Assembly: GCF_036373705.1 (NCBI RefSeq)
Contig: NC_089858.1
Span: forward strand, 11,084,001-11,148,000
Direction of reading: 5' to 3'
DNA length: 64,000 nt
Source: Amia ocellicauda
Lineage: Eukaryota > Chordata > Actinopteri > Amiiformes > Amiidae
Under the pieces are notes generated by a model, which was not told where the DNA came from, made no database searches, and saw only the letters and a list, made by a program, of their open reading frames with translations. Shown one piece after another: positions 36,988 to 48,100 of the stretch (within the stretch, counting starts at the first letter, position 1; every line of letters begins with the position of its first letter). The translations under genes and the position numbers were made by a program.

Positions 36988-37170
36988 CTACACTGCAGGC
37001 TGTGGGGTTTAGGAGAAAATCAATACTTGGAGGAGCTGTGGGCTTGTGTTTTTTGTCTGCTTGTTTGTTTGTTCAGAAGGTGCCTTCTCTGTGTTTGTGC
37101 CCAGCAAGCTGTTGAATTGCAAGGTGCAACCCTGCATCCCTCTCTCCCTCCCAAAATAGCAGGCAGGAAA
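36988..37170 (-). promoter_or_regulatory. ADAMTSL2: Predicted non-coding first exon and promoter region of ADAMTSL2
   Basis: On the minus strand, TGTAG/GTAAGTGAG at 36,988 is a near-perfect splice donor. It lies upstream of the acceptor at 30,373 that leads into the start-codon exon. A TATA-like word (TTTTTATAGG) sits at about 37,197-37,206, which would place the transcript start near 37,170. The exon would carry only 5' UTR. The exact start is a guess; the donor is the solid part. Confidence 0.45.
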
Positions 37171-38876
37171 GAAAGTGGCAGCAGGCAATAGGAACGCCTA
37201 TAAAAACACAAGCTCCCGGTGCCAGACTTTGGGCTGCTGAGTCCTTGGAGTGGAGCAGAGCCCTAGTGACTTTCCCAGCCAAGCTCTCAGGCTCTGAGAG
37301 CAGCTCACAGACAGACAGAGAGGAAGTTGCCGTTTCCCAATGAAAACCCAGTCAGGCAGCCACTCGACTCCCCCCTGCTTCTTGCTCCCAGACCCAAAGC
37401 CTGCAGCCTCCTGATCCCTAATCTTCCTCTCTCAATCTCCTCCTAAGTCTCTTGTACCAGCAAACCCCCTCCCACCCATCTTCCTTACCCACACACACAC
37501 ACCACCTCATCTGGGGAGATCAGAGTTTATTAGTGTTCATCCACTAACTCAGTCTCAGTCTTCGTGCTCAATGTGTTGTCAATAAGTTTTCGTTGTTTTT
37601 CTCCCAGAAACATCCCATGTTTGCACCTGTTGATGCCTGACACGTCAACTCACACATCTAGTTGCTGAAATGTTGTGTGCAGGACATGTTTCTCAGATCT
37701 ATTTTACACCTTTATGATTAGTCATATAGAAACCATTCTCGTGCCTTAGAAAAAGGTTTAGGCTTTCTGGCAGAGAAGAAAGTATCTTATGTCTTGAAAG
37801 TGGGAATTCTACTGATTGCATCATAAGGGGGCCTTAGAGAGTTTCCAGGATACTCTTATCAATTCTTTTGCACGGTAAAAGGATCCACACATGCTGTGGG
37901 ATGTGTTGCAAATCATAATGCACTTTACAGATGTTTTCTCTATAATGAATGTATTTATTTTCCTATATTACAGAAATTGAGCTTAGATGTAAATTTGTGA
38001 GTGCTTACCTTGCCTTATCACAAATAATGCATTTCTGAATCACACCAAACTCTGACTACTACAATACAAGCCCATTTTCTCATTATATCACCAGACACTG
38101 AGGATTGAAAACCGATTGAGAGTTTATGGTAAAGGGGCAGATATTTTCAAAGACGAACACCTAATAACTCAGGTTGTAGTTCAGCTGGTTTGGTTCAGAA
38201 CTGCCAGTCCATTTCCACACAACCTTATAGTTCAAATATGTAAAAGGCCTTTAGGAGGTTTAGACGGGTGTACATCAGGGTTTTAGATTAAGTTCTAGTA
38301 GGCTTTCTGGGCCTTTTTACAATCACACCATATGTGCTTTGGTCTCTATTGGTATTTTGTTATTGTAATATATGCTGGGCAGTGGTGTAACTTTAGTTTC
38401 AGATGTGGGGGTGACATTCATTTTGGGGGCATGCCCCTCCCTTCCCCCCCATAAATGATGCCTAATATTAAGGAGGACAAATTGATGCCCCCTGTCCCCC
38501 CCTAAACCTACACATATGATGCTGGGTAGACGCCATTAATAGGCCTACAAGTAACGTGTATCAGTGTATTTACATTACTTAAATGTCAGGTTAATATGTC
38601 TAGATGTGAACCTGCTCCACATACCTGTAATTCAACTGAGACTTTTATTTTATCAACCTGACAAAATGATAAATAAATTCACACACTGATCCTTGAACTC
38701 AACATGACAATTAGATATTAAGAAGCTCTCGGAAGCACCAGGGACACTCTGTCCTAGCTTTTAATTATTATTTTTGTCTGAGAAAGCAATAACGCCAATT
38801 AAAATAAATCAAAATTTCTTTGGTGGTGAAAAAAAAGGACAGAAGATACACTTTGGCTTGAATCTGTTAATTAAAT

Positions 38877-38880
<4 letters not shown>

Positions 38881-38929
<49 letters not shown>
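38881..38929. repeat. (TA)n microsatellite
   Basis: About 49 bases of TA dinucleotide. Confidence 0.96.
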
Positions 38930-38931
<2 letters not shown>

Positions 38932-39918
38932 AACACAGCTTTTATTTAAGGGAGTAACCAGTGTGTGTCGTGTCTTTTATTCTCAACACACTTCATTTAT
39001 TCTCCAGCACTGGATTCGTACCATAGGCGTAGCAGCTGTTACTCCGTGGTTCATAAAGAAAGCCATCATGAGATGCAAATCTCTTGGTAAATCATTGGCC
39101 TGTGGCCCAGGTTACTTTCATAGCCAAAGCTGTCGGCTGCACAGTTGCCTGTACTAAATCCCGTTCCATCCTTTCTACACTTCAGGCTCATTCTGGACAG
39201 GCTCACAGCGTGCAGCCTGCCTGCCAGGAGAAGGGTTACACCGTGTTAATGCAATCAGTCAAACATTACTGCCGCTGGCTTGTTAATCTTACCTAAAATG
39301 TTCCACATGGACCACAAGCATGCAAATTGATCGGTCTCAGTGAGATCCAATGTACACCATCGCGTACAAAACCGGAAAATAAATACGTACTATAACAATA
39401 AGATGTGCCACAAAAAAGATGTATCTCTTTTATATACATGTTACAGCTGTCAGATCAGTCTTTGCTCCTCAGACACAAAAAAGAGTTTGCCTTCTCCCTC
39501 AGAGCTTTTGAAACTCTTGGAAAGGAGAGTGGTTTCTGTTATAGATGTAATACTGTCCACACGATTCTTGAAAAATAAACAAGTTTACAGCTCAGCACTT
39601 TCTTTGTACATCGCCAGGGAAGGGCTCTTGTCCAAAATGTCCTGAAATAATGACTTTGATTTTAATGATTGTTTTTATATGTAAAATAATTACAGTAAAT
39701 GCATTCATGAGAACATACAACTATCAAGGAAGGGAAACAGAAAATTATAGATAACTCCACTGTTTCAGCCTCCTGGACTTTGCAATTCAGAGTTACACTC
39801 AGAGCAGTCAATGTCTTACAAAAGAGATTCAACTGGTTTATGGTTTCGGGAAAAGGAGAAAGTATTTGCCTTTCACCTTTTTCATTTCCCTTTCTACCAG
39901 TGACTGTCTGTCAGAGAT

Positions 39919-40238
39919 CTAAAAATAGAGCCCCACTAAGCTTTGGCCCTAAATGCTTGTGTCCACATTTCAATTTAAAAAAGACACCCAGCACTGACGG
40001 GCCAGAGGGTCATGGAACGTGAGATGGAAGACGTTGACCCCCCTCCCTCCCCTGGTCTTTATGGTCACAGTGCAAGTACCAAAAACCCTCTTGGTGTGCC
40101 TAGACCCAAACCTGCCTACAGTCTTCCTGGGAGATCGTATTTCATCGGCACATTCCAGATTCCATGCGTGAGTTTGGCCCCCACAGAAGACCCTTTGTAT
40201 TCCACTGGTCTCCCTCCCAGAAACAGGTGTGACAGCTG
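39919..40238 (+). promoter_or_regulatory. Candidate muscle enhancer upstream of MYMK
   Basis: CTAAAAATAG at 39,919-39,928 is a perfect MEF2 consensus. CAGGTG (40,224-40,229) and CAGCTG (40,233-40,238) are two myogenic-type E-boxes separated by 3 bp. All lie 1.1-1.4 kb before the MYMK start codon. MyoD, myogenin and MEF2 drive muscle genes in this way; enhancer activity here is inference from motifs. Confidence 0.4.
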
Positions 40239-41128
40239 AGCAGGACAGAGAAAGGCAAGGCTGGACAACTGTACTCCTTAGAAACCCAGGCAGTGACCAC
40301 ACCACACACAACAGCAATGTGCAACATTTGGCATGGCAAACCTACTCCAAGATATGCTTCTGGTGATTGGGAGAAGTTGGTACTGTTTTTTTTTTTTTTA
40401 AATAGACTACAAATTTGTATTTTGTGTGAAAGCTTCAGCTTTTACAATAATGGTACGCATGTTTTACTCACTGCAAGTCAGGATTTTAAGGGGATGGAAA
40501 AATGGATCCTCCCAGTGTGTGTATAATAACCACACTGGTTTGTGATGTCATCACATGACCTTCATTGTTTCTGCAATTGATATCAGTCTGAATACATAAG
40601 CCATTCCTTTTCTCATTCAGTGGTCTCCTTGCCCTCACCAAACCTCAGTGTCTGATGAGGTAGCACTGAAAGATTAATTAACCCCAAGCATTTCTTGGCC
40701 CTTCATTATAATTTATATGTAATCACCTATTTTTATTTTTTATTTTTTGGTTCCTGAAGCCATATTGCCAGGTTTGATGTATTCGCATAATGCCTTGATA
40801 CAGAAATGTTTGGTTAAACAATATTTAAACCTTTTCTGGATAGAGACATCTTCATAGACATTTTATATACATAATACTATTGTCATATAACGTTAACCAG
40901 TTAACCTGTTAACAAATAACAGTTAAGTATGAATAATTTCAGGAATACACCTTTGATAATCCTGCCAGTAATTTTGTGTATAGATTGATATTTTACTATA
41001 TACACTTTTGTAACTGGGCTTCAGTAGATGGAGTGATAGAGAGTGACACAAACCTCACTCTCTTCAGGATTATAGAATGTCTCCACTGCACGTCTTAAAG
41101 GGATTGTGCAGTGCAGTCAGTCTGAAAA

Positions 41129-41212
41129 CAGCTGCTTCAGTCCTGATGGATCTGCGTATAAAAAGTCCCAGTGTCAGGCATTTAAATTTTAAAGGGCTCC
41201 CTCAGACAGCTG
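41129..41212 (+). promoter_or_regulatory. MYMK: MYMK core promoter: E-box, TATA box, E-box
   Basis: A CAGCTG E-box at 41,129-41,134 lies 23 bp before a TATAAAAA box at 41,157-41,164. Transcription should begin near 41,187-41,195, giving a 5' UTR of about 140 nt. A second CAGCTG lies at 41,207-41,212. Myomaker genes are known targets of MyoD and myogenin through proximal E-boxes, which fits. Confidence 0.7.
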
Positions 41213-41329
41213 TGCCAGTCCTCTCACTGAATACCCCCAACATAGGAAACGCTGCAGCCCACAATCATTCACTTGCATTGTGAGGGCATCAACCAGACCT
41301 GCAAATCAAGGTTCCTGCACTCACCAGTG

Positions 41330-41464
41330 ATGGGTTCGATTATTGCCAAGATGTTACTGCCCACCGTCAGCAGCCTGGCATTCATGCCCGCCATCAGCGT
41401 GGCAGCCAAGCGTGGATTCCACATGGAAGCTATGGTTTATTTCTTTACCATGTTCTTTGTCGCG
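41330..41464 (+). CDS. MYMK: MYMK exon 1
   Basis: Residues 1-45, including the first hydrophobic segment and KRGFHMEAMVYFFTMFFVA. The start is the first ATG after the predicted transcript start that opens this frame. Donor GCG/GTAAGG, phase 0. Confidence 0.96.
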
Positions 41465-44400
41465 GTAAGGTTACCCTTTATCTTCTTGTACATTGGCCAT
41501 GTGTGTTAACACTAGACTGCTTGGCAGCGTTCAATTTCCAGTTCTGATTCTGCTCTAGTTACAATGTTTTGCGTTGTGTTTGGACTGTGTGACTATATTG
41601 TGTAGCAGGAGCTGTATGAGTGTGTTTCTATACCACAGAGTGAATGAGTCATCTTGTTGATTCTCAGCCTTTAAATCTGTACAGTCCTCTTTATTCATAT
41701 TTTTATATTGTCCTATTCCATTAGTTTGAGCTGAATTATTTTCCAGCCACCACTATATTTTGTTAGATGTGGCATGTTTTTTTATCATTAAAAAAATATT
41801 TAATGTATTTAATGTAAGGTCCAAAATATATTCATTTTTTAAAAGTATCTAAGGATTCATTACATTGTTAAAAGTAACATTAATACTGCTTTCACTTTTT
41901 TCTCAACAAGCATTGATTATTTTTCTTCGAAAGTTCTTAAATTCTTTGGATGCCTTTGCCATTCATACTTTAATAAACATCAGACTCCACTTCATCAAGT
42001 AAAGACACTGGACACCAAAATACTGTTTTCAACCTGCTGTTACTTCATATGAGATAGGAATGATGTTTGTTCATTTATAGCCTTGATAAATGTTTTCTGG
42101 TAGTTCTCTGTTCCCGGGCCTCCAAACACATGTAGTTTAAATCTCCCCCAGCGATGTAAAGTGCAGAGTAGCTGTGTTTGGGAATCTGTCAGTGTGACAG
42201 TTGGTTTCGGCCTTCTGTGGAATGTGTTATGATCTTTGCTGTTCTGCTTAGGAGACAGGTGTGAATGCAGAGGCAGTGGATCATGCTTAGCATTCACATG
42301 CCATGCTGTATCATAGTCTGGGATCGCATGCTTCAGAAATGGAAAATGTTGTTTTCGGCACAGAAACCAGGGAGTGGTGAAAGCATCTTAGTCTTGTCCA
42401 ACAATAAACATATCAACTGAATGAAGACTTTATACTTCAGCTGCTTCACTGGAAATTGGTTTCTTGCTTTTCCTGAACCCCGTCCGTTTTGATCATTCTT
42501 CTCGCACACTTGTATGCTCATATTTACTTTGCAGTGCTTTTATGTTCTGTGCTTCTCTTGTTATTTCAGATTTACCATGCGTGCGATGGCCCTGGATTGT
42601 CAATACTGTGCTTTATGAAATATGAGATACTGGAGTATTTCAGTGTTTACGGAACAGCCATCTCAATGTGGGTTACTCTGATAGGTATGTGTGCCACCTT
42701 ACCATAAGAACAAGCATAGGCTCAAAATTATTTCATACTGTGTGTTCTCTAAGAGTTGATGTCACATTGACTGCTCTTACCTTGTTCCAGTTCTTGAGTA
42801 TCATGTAAGATTTACTGCAGCATACGGTATGTTTGCTCTGTTGTTTTAGAGTCAGCCCACCCATACAAGTTGTTCATGAAGTGATCAGTGTAATGGGCAG
42901 GAAGTGTTGTTAGTGCACCCTCTGTTGGGAATAGGAGGTGGTGCACCTCAGTGACATAAAATGAGTACATTACACTTGCTTTCAAGCGGGTCTGACCCTT
43001 TTGAGATGCTTTACTGTGGTTAGTCGTGGTGTGACTTTGGAGTCCAAATGCCCCTGTACCCCTGTAGCCACGAGATATTGCAATATGTCTTCCAGTCATT
43101 ACAATGTTTTTTGATTGTTTGCTTTTGCTCTTCGAAGCTCTGGGAGACTTTGATGAACCCAAAAGATCCACTCTGACCATGTTTGGGATCCTCACAACTG
43201 CAGTGCGTATCTATCAAGATCGCTGGGGCTATGGCATTTATTCTGGGCCAATCGGGACAGCTGTATTGATGATTACTGTCAAATGGGTAAGTGGTACTGA
43301 CATCCAGGTATTTCTCAATGTCTGAAATTAATCATGGCAGTTCTGTATTATTTATACTATCAAGCACTGCTATCAGCAGTAACATCTGCTTCATTTCAAA
43401 CCTGTCACTTTTAAATAATACATCAAATAAAATATAAAATCACCAAAAATGCAATTTATTTCATTAAAATGTATGTGTTTATTTGGACATAACTACAAAA
43501 GGCTTGGTTTCATTTATATGTAGAAGAGACGTTGTGAAATGCAGCTGAAAAGCTTTCTTGTTTGTTTCTTTAATGTACAATACAGTACAGTTCCAAAACT
43601 GTTCATTTTTCCCCTCAATAAATGTTTCCACATGTTTCATGTTTCTTGTCATTGACACCTCTGTTAATGATTTTAACAGCTTTTTCAAACTCTATCTGGA
43701 AAGTGAGTTACTTAAAATACCTTGTTAAACCACTTGATAAAAACTGTTGGCCACATCTCATATATATATATGTGTGTGTGTGTGTGTGCTCATGTGTGTG
43801 CTCGTGTGCGTGTACATGGTTGTATAACCTTCCATATTGTCCTATTTAATAAAGTTTGTGGCAAGCCTGATACAATTCATGTTGTGGTTCTGGGGGATTG
43901 AAAGCCCACCCATGCAAAATCTGATTATTTTTTAATGACTGATTAAAATGTTTTGTAAGGTAAACAAAAAAAATGTTTCTACCTGTTTCATACCTGTTTA
44001 TTTTACAACTTCATATTGATACATCGTAAATGTACAGGTAGCTTCTGAAAATAGCACAAATCTTGCAGTGGGGCAGGAATTTATTTTCAAAATGTCATAG
44101 TCGTGACTTTTTGTTTACCTGTTTATTCAGATCAATCTGTCATGGGGACTTTTCTCTGTCCTCCCAACATGTCTTTGGTGAAATCTATTTTATAGCACAT
44201 TGTTACCCACAGGTTCAATGCCTCTGTCATATTATATATGAAAAACTGAAATAAACTAGTAATGAGGATGACGGGGCCAAAAGCTGGCTCAATTCTAGTT
44301 TCATTCAAGTTCCCCCAGAGAACTGGAAACATTACATCGCAAAATTTTGCTTTCAGGTTGCCAAGCAAGAGATTGTCAAATACTGTACAGCAGAGGCTTT

Positions 44401-45173
44401 GTGTGACTCTGTCAGACTCCCTATATAAGTCCTGAATTGCTGAATTTGTGTTTTTGTATTCCAGTTGCAGAAGATGAAGGAGAAGAAAGGCCTGTACCCA
44501 GAAAAGACTGTGTACACCCAGCAGGTGGGTCCGGGGTTCTGCTTCGGAGCCCTGGCCCTGATGCTCAGGTTCTACTTCGAGGTACTGGAAACTCTTTTCC
44601 CTCCTTAAACAGACCTTTCACAACTCCTCGACAGTCTGCTTCCTACTTCTGCACTCTTCCAAATTACCTTGCCTGCTGCCAACCCATTGAATACAGAGAA
44701 TGTCTTCTTTACGTCGTCTGGTTTACATCAAACTGTAGCCCACCCGCCAGTTGCAAATCACAACTTGGTACTTAATTTGGCTTTTTATTTGCCAGAGGTT
44801 TCTTGCTTCTATCCCATTAAAGCTTGTCATCAGGGTCTGGGTTGGAAATTTGCAACTGGCTGGTATGTTAAAGATGTGATTTAATCTACACCGGTGTCTA
44901 GGGCAAGTGAAACGATAAAATCCTGACTATAATTAACACCAAAGATGGATTCCTAGGGAACATGACTGTGTAGTTTGATCCCAATGCCCTGAACTCTTTA
45001 AACAAAGTCTTCTCTCCGCCTTGCAGGAATGGGATTACGCCTACGTCCATAGCTTCTACCACGTGGCCTTGGCAATAGCCTTCATCCTCATTCTGCCGAA
45101 GACCAACAGACTGGCAGGCACAGGCAGGAACGCAGCCAAACTCAACTGCTACACCCTCTGCTGCTGTGTATGA
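41330..45173 (+). CDS. MYMK: Myomaker, complete coding region (5 exons)
   Basis: Seven-pass plasma-membrane protein that drives hemifusion of myoblasts during muscle fibre formation, with myomixer completing fusion. It belongs to the TMEM8/CREST membrane superfamily. Exons 41330-41464, 42570-42684, 43138-43286, 44465-44581 and 45027-45173 join through GT-AG sites with agreeing phases to 663 bases (220 aa; human 221). The N-terminus reads MGSIIAKMLLPTVSSLAF. Conserved blocks include YHACDGPGLS, FSVYGTAISMW, DRWGYGIYSGPIG and FGALALMLRFYFE. The protein ends YTLCCCV, a cysteine cluster matching the palmitoylated tail of the mammalian protein. The gene is head to head with ADAMTSL2. TMEM8A and TMEM8B are excluded by length and by the near-identity to MYMK. 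Confidence 0.97.
42570..42684 (+). CDS. MYMK: MYMK exon 2
   Basis: Residues 46-84. YHACDGPG carries the His and Asp conserved across the CREST superfamily. Acceptor ATTTCAG, donor ATAG/GTATGT, phase 1. Confidence 0.96.
43138..43286 (+). CDS. MYMK: MYMK exon 3
   Basis: Residues 84-133, with DFDEPKRSTLTMFG and the strongly conserved loop DRWGYGIYSGPIG. Acceptor TTCGAAG, donor TGG/GTAAGT. Confidence 0.95.
43759..43814. repeat. Compound (TA)n/(TG)n microsatellite
   Basis: A short AT run passes into TG dinucleotides with interruptions, inside MYMK intron 3. Confidence 0.9.
44465..44581 (+). CDS. MYMK: MYMK exon 4
   Basis: Residues 134-172, LQKMKEKKGLYPEKTVYTQQ then a transmembrane segment ending MLRFYFE. 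Acceptor TTCCAG, donor GAG/GTACTG. Confidence 0.96.
45027..45173 (+). CDS. MYMK: MYMK exon 5 and stop
   Basis: Residues 173-220. SFYHVALA carries a conserved His, followed by the last membrane segment and the Cys-rich tail; TGA at 45,171-45,173. Confidence 0.96.
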   Translation, partial: EWDYAYVHSFYHVALAIAFILILPKTNRLAGTGRNAAKLNCYTLCCCV

Positions 45174-48100
45174 TGCCCTTTTTATCACTGCGGGATAGTA
45201 GACGATCCTCCCATAAGGAAGACTCAGATATGGCTAATTAACTAAAACATTCCTATGTGGAGCATCTTCCTCACATTTGTGTTAACCCTTTACAGTCAAA
45301 GTGCTCAATTGAATACATTATTTAAACAAGGAGTTGGTCCTTTGGTTCTCTAAGGCGTTCAATAACTTAATTACTAATTCATGTAGTCAGAATAATTTTT
45401 TTAGCTGTTAGTTATCGTGGATGCCTTTTTTGAAAGCTAACAAACAGGCCCTGAGATTCACCTGCCATGATTGTAGGCCCATTATGCTGCAGGCTTATTC
45501 ATGCTGCTGTCTGTTTTAGGCAACCACACCGGCTGTGAAGGAAAAGGCCCGTTCCATCTGGAAATCTCCCATAAAACGTCCCTGGATGCGGGCCTGTGAT
45601 CCCGGCCTCCCTCTGCACCGATCCGCGCCAGCATCCAAATTACTAACTGGAGCTGCTGGGAAATAGAGAGGGTTAGGGGACAAAAAATGTGTCCACTTCT
45701 CAGGGCTGTTACAGTAAAACTAACTTGCTGGGCAGAGAAAAACATCAGGGCTGAAAACAGTGTGTGAGCAGGCCTCTACCCTTGTATTGATTTGCCGTCA
45801 CATTCAGCTTAAGGGTAGCCAAAAACACTGCAACGCTCAATTTTCAAACCTAAGACAACAATATTGACAGACCTGATTTCCCTCTTGCAAAATACCATGC
45901 CTGATGAAGCTTGGCTCCAAGTCCCCGGCAGAAACAGTACTATGAGAGAGAACTGCTTTTCACTGCTTAATGTAGAAAGGAACTTGAAAAACTGAAATAT
46001 ACAAAAATAAGAGATGAATTAAACATAGCCTTTAAAGTTTTTAAAGAAACTCTCCAGTTTTTAAGTTTATAACTTGTCTGATTTATTGCTCAACGTGTTT
46101 TTAAGGTTTATCACAGACATTTTCTAAAATTGATGCAATGCCAGTTTCCAAAAGTCATAAAAATGATTATTCCAATAGTAGTTGTAGACGATCTAGTTTT
46201 TTTAAAATACAATGTGTATTCATATTCTCTAACCAATGCATTATAAGTAATTCCTCTAATATCTGAGACCTTATTTTTCTAACTTTTGTTTTTGGTTGTA
46301 TATAACTAACTGGTATATAATATTTATTTTGGCTATGCCTTGTATCAGTGCCATTTTTAAACATATTTTTATTCTTTGAACATGCCATTATGTATATACA
46401 TGTATATATGTAGTAATTTATTCATCAGGATACTATTTAATCAGCTTTGTTTTATAAAAGGATTACTGATCGTATTAATGTAAAAACTAAAACAGAAATG
46501 TAATTATTAAACAAATTAAAACAGAACCTTAATTTGTATAATTTGTCTGTTCTTATAACATTCCTGTTACACAATTTCACTGCTTTTTCACCCTTATATC
46601 ATGGGGGGGATTCTCCAACTGTGGTCCTTTCAGCTCATCCACTAAAAGGTTACATATGTGAAGGAAAAGAGCAGGAGCAGAGATTATTCATACCTATGGG
46701 TGATAAAGGGTTAGGGCCCATGAGTTACATTAGATTTGCATGTTCAGTCCATTAACCAAGTTGAATTGAGTTGCAGATTGAATGTCTCTTCAAGTCTTGA
46801 TGTTGGCTAAGGAAAATAACAGTAGTTATATTATTGGTGAAATACAATTGTATATATGGTGTCAAATCTTCCCATTTGGCACTGCACTGCGATACCACAT
46901 TTTACTATCGTGACTGAAACATTGTTTATTTGGTATGTAAACCTGTGGTAACATTAGATTTAGGTGTTTTCTAAACTTTGTAACCTTGATGAAAAAAACA
47001 TCAAATAAATCTGAAGAGTTAAAAAGAACACTTTTTTTAGGCCCCTAATTTTCATCCATCTTAACAAATGCATGTTAATGTCATGTTTAAAAAAAATCAT
47101 AATAGCGTGTTTTAAAAATATATAAATAAATTAAACTGTTTATTAAACTAATTAAACTGATTGTGCAGATCTAACCCAGAATTCAGTTTTTCCACTGACA
47201 AAAAGTGAGAGAACCGTTTCCTTGGAGAAATGTCACATAAGTAGGTGTGCTTAATTGTGAAGTGGCAATTTACTCAATTGATTAATTATTCAGTAAGGCA
47301 TTGGCTAGGAGGGATCTTTTGAATTCACAGAGTAAAGTAGTGGACATGACAACTAGTAAATTCCTGGGGAAAGCTTATACTGAAACAGTGTCCAGTTTAG
47401 GTTTTATTTGGTTGATCCTGTTATTGTGATTCTATATAATAAATGATTGTAACCATGGCTTAATAGTAGACTTCTGAGCCATTCAGCACAGGCTTTTTAC
47501 ATCTTGGGGATTTATAACTTTTGGAACTTGGCACGTCTTGTGTTTTTGGATTGAGCAGGTGAAGCACTCTCAAAGAGGAACATATTGTTTCAGTGCGTAG
47601 ATGGGCTGTTGAAAAATGTTTCTTGGAAACATCTCTTTGCTGGCCTTTTTCATGAAAGCATTGGGGACTCAACATCAGTTTGCTTCCGCTGTTCACTTCC
47701 TGCCAATCAGCTGTGATAAGCCGTCTTTTCAGAAGCTATTTTTGCCTACAACACAAGTGAGTGTGGCTAATTAAATTGTCAGCCATAACTGTGAAAAGGA
47801 GCCACACATCATGTGATACACAACAAAAAGAACAGAGACAGTAAACTAGTTTAGATGCTTTACCCCACTCACTTAACAAAGTATCTGTTCAAATAGGATG
47901 ATGTTTCCTTCATCTCTTCTCTCACAAAGCAACTAGTGACAGTCACATGTGTGGGATTATGGGTGGAACCCCTTGGATAAAATAACCAGCCCTGACCAAA
48001 AACACAACAGAGCTCTTTCTAGGAATGAAACCACACTCCCAGTGGTGGTCTTTGATTTCATTAAATGTGCAAATCACATAGTCCGTTTTTTTCTATCTCT

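Larger units (their letters stand above)
37171..41156. other. Intergenic space between the divergent genes ADAMTSL2 and MYMK
   Basis: About 4 kb between two head-to-head genes. It contains a GC-richer block at 37,200-37,500, a (TA)n run (38,881-38,929), a C-rich or G-rich patch at 38,400-38,510 and a cluster of muscle-type sites at 39,919-40,238. No coding gene recognised. Confidence 0.65.

Noticed and set aside
36681-37191. Open frames of 85 and 162 codons on the plus strand
   Set aside because: No protein similarity. The region is better explained as the ADAMTSL2 promoter and first exon on the other strand.
38391-38520. Possible repeat with G-rich and C-rich patches
   Set aside because: It looks like a diverged interspersed repeat, but I could find neither ends nor a second copy in the window.
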